From contig OY740768.1 of NCBI GenBank assembly GCA_963513935.1, positions 33,664,216 to 33,728,215 of the forward strand: a DNA stretch of 64,000 nt, in the 5' to 3' direction. Positions 36,011-48,523 of this stretch are shown one piece after another. Within the stretch, counting starts at the first letter, position 1; each line of letters starts with the position of its first letter. The position numbers were made by a program, and so were the translations under genes. The notes below the pieces were generated by a model that ran no database searches, was not told the origin of the DNA, and saw only the letters and a list, made by a program, of their open reading frames with translations. This DNA comes from Aphrophora alni. Its lineage: Eukaryota > Arthropoda > Insecta > Hemiptera > Aphrophoridae.

Positions 36011-36019
36011 ACATTCTTA

Positions 36020-36200
36020 TGCGTCTAGCAGTGGAAACAATTGACTCAATCAGTCTACCGAGATAGAATGGTGACTTAGCTTTCGTCTTGTGCACTTTAA
36101 GTAACGATTACTCTTACTTTGTTAAAGTGCAGTCATATCAAAGTTTAATTGAAGTTTGAATATTTCTCAAGATACATGATTCATACTGCACAAATGACGT
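36020..36200. repeat. Segment paralogous to 45990-46150
   Basis: ggaaacaattgactcaatca followed by gtctac, and further on gttaaagtgcagtca then gttgaa/gtttgaa-type blocks, match gaaacaattgagtaaatcag, gttaagtgcagtca and gttgaaacatttc near 46010-46120. Spacing is similar and identity moderate. It is not obviously mobile-element derived, and the role is unknown. Confidence 0.6.
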
Positions 36201-36420
36201 ACACTTAGTATCGAAAGAGTTTTGTTTACTGTTCTTTAGATTTGTTGTTATTATTATAAGAAGTTAAGTATAAACTCTCTTTTTCTTAATGTATGATTTT
36301 TTAAATAAAAATTTACTTAAATTAGATTAAAAATACACAATGAAAGCTTAATTGTTGCTACATTCAGAGTAGGAATAGATTTTTTTAAATATTAAGTAAC
36401 CACTTATAATTTTTTTTTTG

Positions 36421-36665
36421 CCGAAAATCCTTTCAGTCATTATCGCCTTAAAAGAAAGGATTAAAAGGCATAACATAGAAACCCTAGCCCTCAAATACTC
36501 TAATAACGTCTGGGTAGGAAGTGAACTATAATTGGTCAAAAATAGTAAAGAAGAAAGAGAGGTGTCTAACCTAAGACTACATGAAAAAAGTTGTAGATTC
36601 AGATTGGATACCTTGAGATTGCCTCGCCATATTCACTAAATGTTAGCCTCTCAAAGAGGTATTTA
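36421..36665 (+). repeat. Dispersed coding-like family, copy A
   Basis: This is one of five related segments (A 36.4, B 45.3, C 59.2, D 61.9, E 62.7 kb). Read in one frame it gives ERIKRHNIETLALKYSNNVW then, after a stop, LVKNSKEEREVSNLRLHEK. The corresponding frame in the others gives LVKRDLIGRDEREGSNPTLY (E) and DLVIGKIKQRNVTQDYIEKK (C). A shared frame with scattered stops suggests decay from a protein-coding ancestor. I do not recognise the protein. Confidence 0.55.
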
Positions 36666-37379
36666 TCTTATAAAAATGACTAAAACTTCCTCAGTCTGAG
36701 CAACTTAGGCATATTTAATTTAGATTTACATTGAATGTATAGACTTTATGCTTGACATTTTTTGATTTTTACTAATATAATATTTACATATAAAAGACTT
36801 GTGCTGGAGAATGACGAAACTAAGAATTTATGAAATCATAAGAGCATAAAATACACTTATGCTTTCAAATTAAAATTTAATAAGGTGATTGTCTATTGTA
36901 GATAATCAATATTATTTGCAACTGAACAACTACCGTTTCATGATTTCTTTGTCATGCTGATGAAAACCGAATAGTTCGAACCCATACCAAAGCAAACTGG
37001 ATCTAAATCTTTCCAATTTTGTGTCCCTGAAACTACCATCTTAGGATCCCAAAAAGAGAAAATTTCTTTGAGAAATTGGCCATAAATCTAAAAAGGGTCA
37101 TCTTTGTTAAATTTTCCTTGGAAAAATACAAACATAATCTTTGAGCGTAAGTTATAACATCTTTCCATTGTTCACCTGTTTCGGCTTCAGTTCGCCTCTT
37201 CAGCTAGAGAACTTCGATGAGAAAACTTTGTCCACCGCTGCTCTGGACAGAGTGGATATACTTAGATATTTATTGTTCCAAATAAAATTTGTTCTTCTTT
37301 ATATTCATTAGTTGTTTTATAATTATATTAAAGTATTGTAATAAAGACAATAATAAAAATTATACAACACACATAGCAA
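36666..37379. other. AT-rich stretch without a recognised gene
   Basis: Nothing recognisable was seen. Confidence 0.5.
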
Positions 37380-38355
37380 AAAGAAAACATTTGTTCAATT
37401 AAAATATTAAAGCTACAATTATAACGACAATTAATTAACTTAGATTAGAAAAAAGATACTGTACTTGTAAACAAACTTAACAGTCTTAACAAACTTGTAA
37501 AATGAAAACACTTGAATTATTAAAATATTAAAGCTGCAATAATAATGACAATTAATTAACTTAGATTAGAAAAAAAGATACTCTACAATAGTCTTAACAA
37601 ACTTGTAAAATGAAAACACTTGAATTATTAAAATGTTAAAGCTGCAATAGTAATGACAATTAATTAACTTAGATTAGAAAAAAAGATACTCTGCAATAGT
37701 CTTAACAAACTTGTAAAATGAAAACACTTGAATTATTAAAATGTTATAGCTGCAATAGTAATGACAATTAATTAACTTAGATTAGAAAAAAAAAGATACT
37801 CTACAACAGTCTTAACAAACTTGTAAAATGAAAACACTTGAATTATTAAAATATTAAAGCTACAATTATAATGACAATTAATTAACTTAATTTTGAAAAA
37901 AAAAAAGATACTGTACAATAGTCTTAACAAACTTGAAAAATGAAAACACTTGAATTTTTAAAATGTTAAAGCTGCAATAGTAATGACAATTAATTAACTT
38001 AGATTAGAAAAAAGATACTCTACAATAGTCTTAACAAACTTGTAAAATGAAAACACTTGAATTATTAAAATGTTAAAGCTACAACTATAATGTCAATTAA
38101 TTAACTTAGATTACAAAACAGAAACTGTATTTGTAAACAAACTTAACAGTTTTAACAAACTTGTAAAATGAAAACACTTGAATTATTAAAATGTTAAAGC
38201 TACAATTAATTAACTTAGATTAGAAAAAATACACTACACAACACTTTTAACAAACATGTAAAATGAAAACACTTCAAATATTAAAGCTACAATTAAGTAA
38301 CTTAGATTAGAACAAATATACTGTACAACAGTTTTATACTGTAACAAACTTGAGA
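37380..38355. repeat. ~108-bp minisatellite, about nine copies
   Basis: gtcttaacaaacttgtaaaa recurs at 37483, 37591, 37699, 37809, 37921 (variant) and 38028, with decayed units near 38149, 38244 and 38331. The steps are 108, 108, 110, 112 and 107 bases, then irregular. Each unit holds tgaaaacacttgaattatta, gcaatagtaatgacaatta and attaacttagattagaaaa. Central units are almost identical and both edges are degenerate, the usual sign of unequal exchange in the middle of an array. A diverged first unit begins near 37380. No protein-coding or known-family content was seen. Confidence 0.95.
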
Positions 38356-41300
38356 CATTTTACTTGAATGGTCATTTTTAAAAAACGGCAATAGATTCGT
38401 AAAATACACAAAAATTTCAAATATTTTGTGACATTCTATTTTTAAATAATTTTAAAATACAAAAATAAATATGTATATTATCTTTCAATGTTAGTAAAAC
38501 AATAAAAAATAAACAAACATCAATGAATATGTTAACTTCTTAATAAGAGTAACAGCACTCGCTCTTCACTGGTAATTTTTTTTAAGTTGGGTGAATGTAA
38601 TTGTTAGAACGTTCATCTAAGTGTTTGTCATGTTTGAGCCACCAAAATTATCCCAGTGAGCTATTGACGGTTTAGCAAATGCTGCATTAGAATTTGAAAG
38701 TGAATTCTAATTACGGTCATTGAATGATCTATCTAAATTCTAGAAAATTAATTTTCTTTCAAATATTTATGCAGCACATTTTTGGGGTTATGTACTAACT
38801 TGTGATGTTGACTATTTTGTATTTCATTTACGTACACTATTTTTTTCAAACTAATAAAATATATCTATTTTACTGTAATCATTTCTTTCCTAAATTTAGT
38901 CTAACTAACCCTTATAATCTTGTAGAAGACATGATAACTATCTTAACACACAACTTAAAGTTAATATTTAGTTCATTACCTAGGAACAGGAAAAGTCATC
39001 TGCAAAAGTATAAAATATTATAACTATATGAACCTAAGGTTGTATTGCGCCTGTGCGTGACACTGTAATGACAAAATAAAAATACTTATACTCATTTAAC
39101 AGGTTCAGTTCACTTGAATTGTATTTTTTCAGTATTTGCGATAAATCATTTCATGGAACCTTTGACATCCCACGTCTGAACCGATCGACATCCCTCTAGA
39201 TCGACGTTTCAAACAATCGACAAAGCTGTTCTCTGCGAGAGGAACTTGTAATACATAATTTCTTTTTTTCAATACAACTATACAAAAACATGACCTGACA
39301 GTTCTAGACGGTGTCTAGAACGGTTGAATTGGAATCAATATTGTCTTTAAGTTAATAAAATCAAACTGTTTAACATCGTGATCGTTCGAATTATATGAAT
39401 AATTCGTTAAAAAGTAGGCCTTAATAAAATGAAATATATTAATTATCTAGAATTTATTTACCTGTGAATTAATATAAAATTAAGCTCTATACAAAATAAC
39501 TGAAAAATAGGTTAATTTTTAAAAACTTAATACTTGAAATAAATAACTAAATAGGACCGAAGATACGTTCATTGATGAAGGTGGCCAATGTTTTTAGAAT
39601 GACCAGGTCTCTGTAAGTTCCGGGAATTATACCTCACGTTTACCTAATTTTTCGCTACTAGCTTGCTCCCGGAGGGATGGTAATTCCCGAAATTCTCTCC
39701 ATCTTTCAATCCCATGAGGTTTCGATCTATTGAAACGTCAATAATTGAATAACGTCTAACTATAACAGCAATAAAGTAATGGCGCCGATACATTTGTCTG
39801 TTATAAAACATTATACAGTGAAATCAGTGAAAATTAATGAAAAAGCATTATTCAAAAGAATTATTGATTTGCAGCAATACTCATACATTATACAGAGTGT
39901 TCGTTTTTACGAAAGTGGCAGTTGGTTAGATTCTTTTTTTGTCTTTATCTTCAACTATGAAAAATTATGTTTTTGAGCGTTAACTAAACTATTAGATGGG
40001 CCTGTTTTAACTTTACTTTCACCGGAATTAATTAATTTTTATAGACTTACAATTTAATTTTGGTTGGTGGAGGAGAGGGATAATTATTTAAAATAGTTTA
40101 ATACTGACTTTTAAAATAGTTTTTCTTAAGGATGGATGATAAACATACCCACAAACAGAATTTCTTGATCACGTATGTTTTTCTAATAATTATTATGCTA
40201 AGTTGTAATTAGCAATATATATTACTAATTTAACACACTTGTTTTATTACCATCATCACGGAATCAAAAACCGAACGATAATGAAAAGCACTGTTCTTAG
40301 TGGTTAACTTTTAACTTAAAATAAAACAAATTGAGTCTGCTGATTATTGTGTGCTATTCTCATTATGAATATAAATTTAAAAATCTAATTATCACTAAAA
40401 TATATGAACATCTTGTTTATTTATGTTCATGCAGATTATTTAGTATCAAAAATATTAACTTACCGAGTATAAACCAGATACAATTTTTATTTAATTTTTT
40501 TCTGTGTGACGAAGCAAGAATCTAAAAGGGCTGAATTCAAATACAAACACAGAAAGGGCATGAATACAATTAAAAGAAGATAATTTGTAAAACTAAAACA
40601 TCAAAGAGCTAATATGATTATTCGGGGACCTGGTAAAAGAGAAAACTCTGAACATCGAAGTCTAACTAAGAAGGGGTGTGTTTTCTCTTTTAATTTGACA
40701 AAAATTTTTGATTTAAAACACAGAACTTGTTTAGCAGTTTAGTTTTAATCCACGATTTATTTACAATATATAGGGGTTTTTAAAAACAAAAGTCTTTTTA
40801 AGTTCCATAACTTTTTTATAACGTTTCTAGTGAAACGTTTTGTTTGAAATTTCTTATATCAAATATTATTTTGACAAAAATTGTGTCAAACTTCCTAGTA
40901 TATTGACTATAACCATTTTAGAATAATTATACTAGAAAACATTTTGGGTGAATACAAAGTTTATTATTAAATTATTGCATTGTCTTGGTACATTTAATTT
41001 ATTTATGACTGTCTACTTTTATAACTGATTGCTTCTATATAAAAAAGGAGTTTGAAATAACAAAGCCTTTTTCCAAACGTTAAATAAATTATTACACTAT
41101 AATAAGCTTTATCGATTTATTTGTTCAAATAAAGGATAGCAATAGGAACGATAACTTAGCCTAATTTCGATAGTGCAACATTGAAGTTCAATAATCGTTT
41201 CTTTCTTGTTTTTTGTTTGTTTTTTTAAAGTTCTACTTATTAAAGTTGTATCTTTTTTCCTTTCAAAATTTTTACTTAAGCAACATAAATATTGACAAAA

Positions 41301-42349
41301 CACTACAAATAATACTGCAAATAAAGCACTACAAATGATACTGGAAACACAAACAATACTTGTCTAATATTTTATAACAGGGTGTATTAGTTTACAATTA
41401 AATTAAACAAATTAAAGACATTCCTAGAATGGCGGATGCAAGGAGTATTTTGAGAATTAATAATGAGGATTAAAAGGAATATTTATTTATTTATTTATAT
41501 GCTACAAAGTATTTAATTGTATATTCAATTAAACTAAATATAATAATCTATGAACCCCAAGGAGTTTTCAAACTACTGCAAAGTAGTGTATATCATTTGC
41601 TAAAAAACTTATTTTTAAATTTCATAAGGATTGGCGTGTTTGTCTGTGATTGGGTAACAAACAAACACAGAGACAAAATGCCAACGAGTCAATTTTAAAA
41701 AGGACCTTGCTTCGCTCGATCAAATTTGGTATAAACATTCCTATGATATTCTCTCCAACATGGACGAAAATTATAAGTCAAAACTATTTATCTGAAGTCT
41801 GATTTTTAACTTTGTTTTATTAATTCCATGATGTTTGCATACACATTACTTCTTTTGCCTTGACATGAGTATTTGTATTTGTAGTAACAAATGCATATTA
41901 TGTTTATAGTTTTTATAAAAATTCAAAATTCTCAGAAAGCTAAGACATTTTTACTCATCTGTTTCAAGTAATAAATTACGGGGTAAATACCAATATAAAA
42001 TATGAAATTTTTAAGGAGTACAGGTATAACATTCACCTGTGTACTAATTTTATATTTTAGCTGCTTAAAATTAATTTCATTTTATTTTCAAATTAAATTA
42101 TGGAATTCTAATTGTGCACTACTTATAAATATGTTTATTCAACGGGAAAGAGGATGTTTAATTTTAATTTCAATTAAAGAGAAAAACAAAACAAACTTTG
42201 ACAATTTTACAGTCAACTTATTACTGACCACCTTTTCAAACTCATAACCTTAAAATTTAGCACTATATTTTGCTAATTTATTTTATCAAGCCTTAGAGAA
42301 ACAAATAGAATGGCAATTGTAAATTTTAAAATAAAACTAATCTGCATGT
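38356..42349. other. AT-rich stretch without a recognised gene
   Basis: Short open frames occur at 39779-39976, 40331-40525 and 42002-42247, without recognisable domains. An acagggtgtatta phrase near 41384 and an agaatggcggatgcaagg phrase near 41427 suggest an old interspersed repeat there. No gene is called. Confidence 0.5.
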
Positions 42350-42570
42350 AAATATTCAACTGTCAATCAGCTGATATTATCAAACCATCAAATTTCTCTT
42401 GTTAACCTAATAAAGATAATTTTAACCAACTGTTCATTCATTTAAATATTCAACTATCAATCACCTAATTAAATAATAAAGTTTTCAATGATAAACGTAT
42501 GAAAATACTTTTAATCAACTATTGTTGCATGTGAATGTTTATCTACCTATCAGCTGATATTATTACGTAG
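42350..42570. repeat. Imperfect ~90-bp repeat, three copies
   Basis: ttcaactgtcaatcagctga (42355), ttcaactatcaatcaccta (42448) and ttatctacctatcagctga (42538) start three diverged units spaced 93 and about 90 bases apart. Confidence 0.65.
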
Positions 42571-45294
42571 CAAGTCTGTTTTTTAGAGTTTGTTGTTAAG
42601 TTAGAAAAAATTTATTAGTGAAAATAATAAATTAGCAAAACATAAATAATGCTACATATAAAAAAAAAATTATATAAAAAAAATAAAAAATTAAAGCGTT
42701 TTCAACGTTCAGTTATTTCATATGCATTCGGCTAGCATAAACACACTTACAAATTAAAGTAAATTTACGAAATTCTGTATAATCTATAATTCTTCATAGT
42801 TTGGCGTAAAATATACTAACTTTCATTAACTGCTTTATATTATTACTATTTTTTTATTATTGTTATTTAATTTTAACTTCCATGGGTTCAATATTGTTTC
42901 CATTGATTCGACGTGCATTTATTAAATCAATTTTAACATTTTACCACCAGCTAATAATAATAAAAATAAAATAGCTATTATATGTACTTACTCTACCAAA
43001 ATTGGTACACATAAAATAAATAACGTGAACTATACACTCCTGCGTTTTTTAGATAAATCGATTGATGAAGTAAATAATCAAGCTATCGATATTAATTAGC
43101 AGTTTGTCAGAAACCCTAGTCTAATTAGTCCAACCATACAGTAACATGTTTATAAAGTAAATTGAGTTAGTGTTGATTAATTGAAGCTTGTTCAGTTGCT
43201 AGGGAGTTATTAATTTATCGAATAGGAGGTGTTATCTTCTTGACTGACCAAGGCACTTAAGCTTTAAGGGTTGAGAAGATGGATTGTCTAAACACGTCAA
43301 GAGATCAACTACTTACTGTTGTATGATTTTTTATGATATTATTACTGCTTATTTGACCCAATTTCAATGATATTCTAATTTTCTTCAAATATTGAAATAG
43401 CCCTTACAGTAAAAAAATAATTATGATGTTGATTAAAATTAATCAACTTATTCGATATTGTTAAAAGATCACTGTAAGGGGAGATTCATTGCCTCTTAAA
43501 GAAACATATATAATCTTTATTATTTTACTTTTAAAGTCCATGGTACACTAACAACTAATATATATAACAAAACGGAGCAACAAAATATATAAACTGAAAT
43601 TATAATATTCACAATTAGTTTTTAGGGCGCATCACATTACTTTTATAAATAACTAGTGAATCCCAGAAAGTGTAGATAATTAAGTGATATTCTATTGGTC
43701 GAAACAGTAAAAAAATAATCCAAAGAACTTATGCCCGGAAAGTGTATTTGACGACTGCATGCCTATTTATATTATTTCTTTAAAATACCATTTCTATGGA
43801 ACGGATTAAGATGTTGCGTCAAAGCTGTTGGAATCAAGGATTTAGTATCGTTTCAAAATGCTGTCGGTTTGACATTTTGGATTACAAAAACATTTACTAA
43901 ACTCAACCTACGTTTTTAATGGTGAACTTATTGTTACCGTTATTTTTGTTGCAATCAATAGAATAAAAGAGATATCGGTAAAAAAAATAGTTATTGGTAA
44001 TTATCCAGAATACAAATACATAATCTAAAACAGTTTTCGATTTTCAAAATTATTGAAATTAAAAGTAATAAGAAAACATTTTCGACAAATTTGAATATGA
44101 ATGGTTACTTATTTAAACATTTAATAACTATTTTAAATAACTAATTTAAAAACTATGTGAGATTAAATAAATTCCTAATATTAGGCATTGAAAATTTGAT
44201 TTTTTTCATATTCTTTATTTAAATAATTGTAAATACTTCCTTGTTTGCCTTGCTCCAGCATTATACCTATAGGATAGGTTACAAAATTTAATTAAATAAC
44301 CTGAAAAACGTTTTTAATTTATTGGAAAATAATTAAAATTATAAATAATATTTATTTTTAATTGACAAAAAACAACTAAACGACTATTCTGTTTTTTCTG
44401 TCTATCTATCATTATCATTACAGTGTATGAATTTTTCATTTGATTTACATAGACCTTATTATATTTCATTCTGTCAGAAACTGTTTCTTATACAAAATAT
44501 CGATGAATAAATGCCAGATAACTTTGTATAACAAATGATTGTAATATGATCCAATCATTGGTTAATAATGACAGCCTTTTTATAAAATGTAACCTTTAAT
44601 TGTCATGCACTGTTCATGATGCAGTTTTTTTTTTCCTCTTTGTCAGATAATAGGTTGTGCATATCGGATGGTAAATAAACTATTTTTTAATTTGATGCAG
44701 GGATTTCAAAGTCTTAAAACGGTGACACGTTGTTCAATTCGAAAATTAAACACAAAATTCAAACAAATTTTTATACATTTGCTTTATTTTTAAAATAAGC
44801 TCGTAAAATAATTAAATAATAAATATGTTTTTAAATCAAAACATAATACAATATACTTTAAATTTAACAAAAATAACATCTTGATACAATGGTCCTTTGG
44901 TAATATGTATGGTTATATTTATAAATGGCATTGTAAACAAAGTGTTTACGCGAATCTAAGAAAACCCAAAACAAAAATCATAATCTGTAAACATATTTTT
45001 ACTTTTAATATATTATGCCTTCACAAATTAAATTATACACTGAAAACTTTTTTTTTTTAATTCTATTCAATGTTCTGTGTTGTGTATGTACGCACGCGTG
45101 TGTATGTGTTTCGACGTTTCTATTATAATTTTTTTAATGATTTTTAAGAGTAATTAACAATTTAAAATAAATTTGTTTGCGAAATCCAACTACTATGTTC
45201 TTTTCTGAAAATGTGTGAGCTTATTTCCATCCATATTGTGTTTGTTGTTCTACATATATTTTAATCTAATTTCACCCTCATGATTGATACTAAA
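42571..45294. other. AT-rich stretch without a recognised gene
   Basis: The only structure noted is an inverted pair, cccttacagt (43402) and actgtaaggg (43471), about 60 bases apart. No coding content was recognised. Confidence 0.5.
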
Positions 45295-45508
45295 GTGACT
45301 GTAGACGAGGTATCCTAGCTGAATCAACAACTTCTTTTGTATAGATTCCTCTTTTGTCTTTCCTATCTCGCCTCTCTTGACCAAATCTTATTCTCTTCCG
45401 ACCCTGACACTATTGAAGTATTCGAGGACCAAGAGTTTTTATTTTATGATCTTTTCATTCCTTTTTATGAGGCTATGATGAGCGAGAATTTTTTCACCTT
45501 TAACCAAA
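45295..45508 (-). repeat. Dispersed coding-like family, copy B
   Basis: On the minus strand: aatagtgtcagggtcggaag, agaataagatttggtcaaga, then cagctaggatacctcg. These match copies A, D and E in order. In the shared frame it reads LLVLEYFNSVRVGRE, a stop, then DLVKRGEIGKTKEES. The plus-strand open frame across it (45337-45588) is a shadow of this repeat. Confidence 0.6.
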
Positions 45509-45839
45509 AAAATAATCATCGAACTTTTAGCAACAAAATAATAAATATCATTAGTTTGTCATTTTCATTGCACAACTCATATTTATAAATACGTATCTAA
45601 TCCACCAAGTTAGTAATAAATTCAAATTTTACCAACAAGATCGTTATAGTAAAAGCATTTCAATATTAGCAGTATTTTTAACACACTCATCTGTAATTTT
45701 ATTTGTTAGCCGAAATGTAAGTTGATATTTTGAATTAGAGTATAATTTATCTTCTACCGCCTTCTATCCTAGATATTTTAGACATTCAATATAATCCATT
45801 CTCCCAATATAAATTAATCAATGTCCTTAATAACGTCAT

Positions 45840-46150
45840 ATAATTAAATTTTAATAAATTATAAAATTTGTCTACATTCGTAATTATTTAAAAATTGTAA
45901 AAGTTTTGAACACTAAAATTTAATTGGATATTTAACGGATATAAAAACTGAAATCATGTTCAGTAGTGTACTCACAAGGGTAAAGTGGTATAAACTGGAG
46001 TAGCTTTCGCCATGAAACAATTGAGTAAATCAGTCTACTTCGACACAATAGGAACTTCCTTTGAATGAGGACTGTTAAGTGCAGTCAAATTTAAGTTCAA
46101 CTTAAGTTGAAACATTTCAATTGTATTATCAAGGTTGCGTGTGTATTTAA
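45840..46150. repeat. Segment paralogous to the 35.9-36.2 kb region
   Basis: The 3' part (gaaacaattgagtaaatcag, gttaagtgcagtca) matches 36020-36200. The 5' part (aatttgtctacattcgtaat, aaaattgtaaaag) loosely matches one unit of the 35.3-36.0 kb minisatellite. Both segments thus appear to derive from one duplicated block. Confidence 0.5.
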
Positions 46151-47149
46151 AGTTTCTACTGTACACGTACTAGAAAATATAAGATTACTGACTTTAATCC
46201 GCCACAACGAGTTATTCTTATTGTACTAATGTCAAAAAAATAAAACCGGTTCTAAACTTATATAGTCTTGGAACTTATCGTTTAAATTTAAATAATTTCT
46301 AACAAAATAGAAACCTAATTTACATTAGTTTCTTAAAATAAATTCAAACATAATAACGTTTTGTTGAGACAAAAACTTACACAATATATTTTACTTTTCA
46401 CAAAATAACTTCTTCAAAGAATGGTCGTTTCGCCGTCTATGCGGTTGAGCAGTTATAACAATAATTGTCAAAAGTGTTTAATTGAATTTAAAAAATAAAT
46501 AAGTTATATGTGCAAAATTATTGCATACACCTTCTCAATTGTTCAAATATCCTTGAGTATAAGAACACTAACGAATAGTGTTCACAGAGTCTGTGGACAT
46601 AGGAGTATTCTTTGCAACATTTATTTGTGTTCCACATGGTTTTTGATTTAGTCATTAGACCATTCATCATTTCACATGTAGTTAGATTTAAAAAAACAGT
46701 TTTATAGATAAATATAAAATAATTAATTCTAAGTGGAAAGTCGAAATATGACATTAATAAAACTAATTGTTGGCTTACGAATAAAATTCCCTGGTATTCC
46801 AGGACAAAGAAGTTGTCCCTAAGATGAAGATTAGGGTGAAGGCAAGCATTTAAAAAGTCGTTTCATTGAATATACTTAAATTGAGTCTGGTTAAAAAAAT
46901 TAAATTATTAAAGTAATAACTATACCATTTATTTAAACGATACATTTAAAAGGTAGTTTGGGGGATGGAAAAGAATTGAAAATCTGACACTTTCCATTTA
47001 CTATTACAATATGTCAATGAACGATTTTTGAATCAAAAGATATTGTTAATGTAAATTTTAAAATAAACCTAAATTTATTAATAAAAATATCTATGGGTAA
47101 ATATTTTATATTTAGAAGATTAACTTTTCAAAATTACCACTAAAGTATC
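46151..47149. other. AT-rich stretch without a recognised gene
   Basis: Nothing recognisable was seen. Confidence 0.5.
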
Positions 47150-47257
47150 TAAAGGATTAAATAAAGTAATAAAGCTAAAGTTTCAAAATTATTTTAATAA
47201 TATAAAGAATAATAATATTTTTGAAACTTTAGCTTTATTATTTTATTTAATCCTTTA
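47150..47257. repeat. 108-bp palindrome with 39-bp arms
   Basis: taaaggattaaataaagtaa (47150) and onward through gctaaagtttcaaaa is mirrored by ttttgaaactttagc through ttatttaatccttta, ending at 47257, with a single mismatch seen. The spacer is about 30 bases. It is a hairpin or small foldback/MITE-like element. Confidence 0.92.
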
Positions 47258-47537
47258 ATATGGAGTTTCAACAAGAAATATCTGCTGTTACATTAAATAT
47301 GACTAAAGTATCTGTTCATTTTATGTTACTTTAACAAAAGACAAGGTACAGTATATCGATATTAATGTTGGCTATAAATAAAATAAAAAAATTAAGTTAT
47401 AAAATTATTTAATCAATAGTATGATAAACACTTGCGCATAACAAAAACTACTCAAATATTTATTTTATTGTCTTATTGATTACTTTAGATTCCACCCTTA
47501 ATAAAATAAACTGATGAAAGGGTCCTAATTCTATTGC
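47258..47537. other. AT-rich spacer
   Basis: Nothing recognisable was seen. Confidence 0.5.
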
Positions 47538-47838
47538 CTATAACGATGTCGCTGATAACTCCTTTCCTAAACGTAATCCAATATTGTTAATACCGTTTGT
47601 GAAATATGTCAAAGGAAGTTGATATTCTTTGATAATGATTGCTAAACGTGTGTTTGTACCACCTGTTGTAGTGAAGTCCTCAGGGGAGCTCATCATACAA
47701 CTTGTCATGGGCGTCCCAAATAGATAACGACGCGTTAACAAGCGAGTCGAGAAATCTTTCTGTCTCAAATCATTTATAAAAGATTTATTATTTTCGTTGA
47801 CGTTTATCTCAAATAAAAACAGGCAGTTTGTATTATTT
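47538..47838 (-). CDS. Candidate 3'-terminal coding exon, product unknown
   Basis: On the minus strand an acceptor-like attcctag ends at 47839, with a yeast-style branch motif tactaag 14-20 bases upstream. The following 301 bases hold a 99-codon open frame to TAA at 47538. It begins NNTNCLFLFEINVNENNKSF, continues INDLRQKDFSTRLLTRRYLF, GTPMTSCMMSSPEDFTTTGG and IIIKEYQLPLTYFTNGINN, and ends RLGKELSATSL. The composition is mixed and protein-like, unlike the low-complexity frames around it. I do not recognise the family. No upstream exon was found, and a plus-strand candidate overlaps the region where it would lie. It could equally be part of an unrecognised mobile element. Confidence 0.3.
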
Positions 47839-47950
47839 CTAGGAATATGTTTACTTAGTATAATATAATGGAATAAACGTCAAGATAAATGTCTTCAAAT
47901 TTAACCCGTCACAAAATGATATTTTTATAAAATATTGTATAAAGTTTTTC

Positions 47951-48009
47951 ATGTCTTCTTGTTCACGTGAATTAACAGAAATTCTTATGACTGTATTGAT
48001 ATTACTAAG
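47951..48009 (+). CDS. Candidate first coding exon with a hydrophobic N-terminus (unproven)
   Basis: ATG at 47951 opens MSSCSRELTEILMTVLILL, followed by a consensus donor, actaag|gtaagt, at 48010. A hydrophobic stretch near an N-terminus suits a signal peptide or membrane anchor. The start context (tttttcATGT) is weak, and no second exon was identified. It is opposite in strand to the candidate terminal exon at 47538-47838. Confidence 0.15.
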
Positions 48010-48523
48010 GTAAGTAGAACCTCTCTTTACTTTTGTAAACTATTTGTGATAAGAAATACTTATGAAGAGTAATTTATGAAACTTAAACTTACTCCAATAT
48101 AACTGTTTAAATGTATTTCGCTTTGAAAAATCGAGTTTATAATAATATTTTTCAGTACGTATTGAAAATCTATTTGTATACTTTACAAAATATTTCATCT
48201 TCATGGCAATCTATCCTCTTTAGTGTAACTCTAACAAGCTAAAAAAGTGTTTCGAGAACAAACAAACAAACACACACATTATAATAAATCCCTCTAAACT
48301 ACTTATCCTCTAAAACAAAACCCTTTAAACGGTATCTTATAAATCGTAAGAAATGACAATTCACCCACATGAGAATTAATTTGATTAGACAGACAAATTT
48401 AGATTGAACTTGCAATTGGTTAAATTTGTTAATTGCAAGTTCACCAAATTTCCTCAATAAGTTAACACTTTATTTAATTTTCATTACTGTTGAGACCGAT
48501 GGTTCTTGGTGGAATTCCATGTT
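48010..48523. other. AT-rich spacer with a small palindrome
   Basis: gaacttgcaatt and aattgcaagttc form a 12-base inverted repeat near 48403-48444. Nothing else was recognised. Confidence 0.5.

Noticed and set aside
45337..45588. 83-codon plus-strand frame
   Set aside because: It is antisense to copy B of the dispersed coding-like family.
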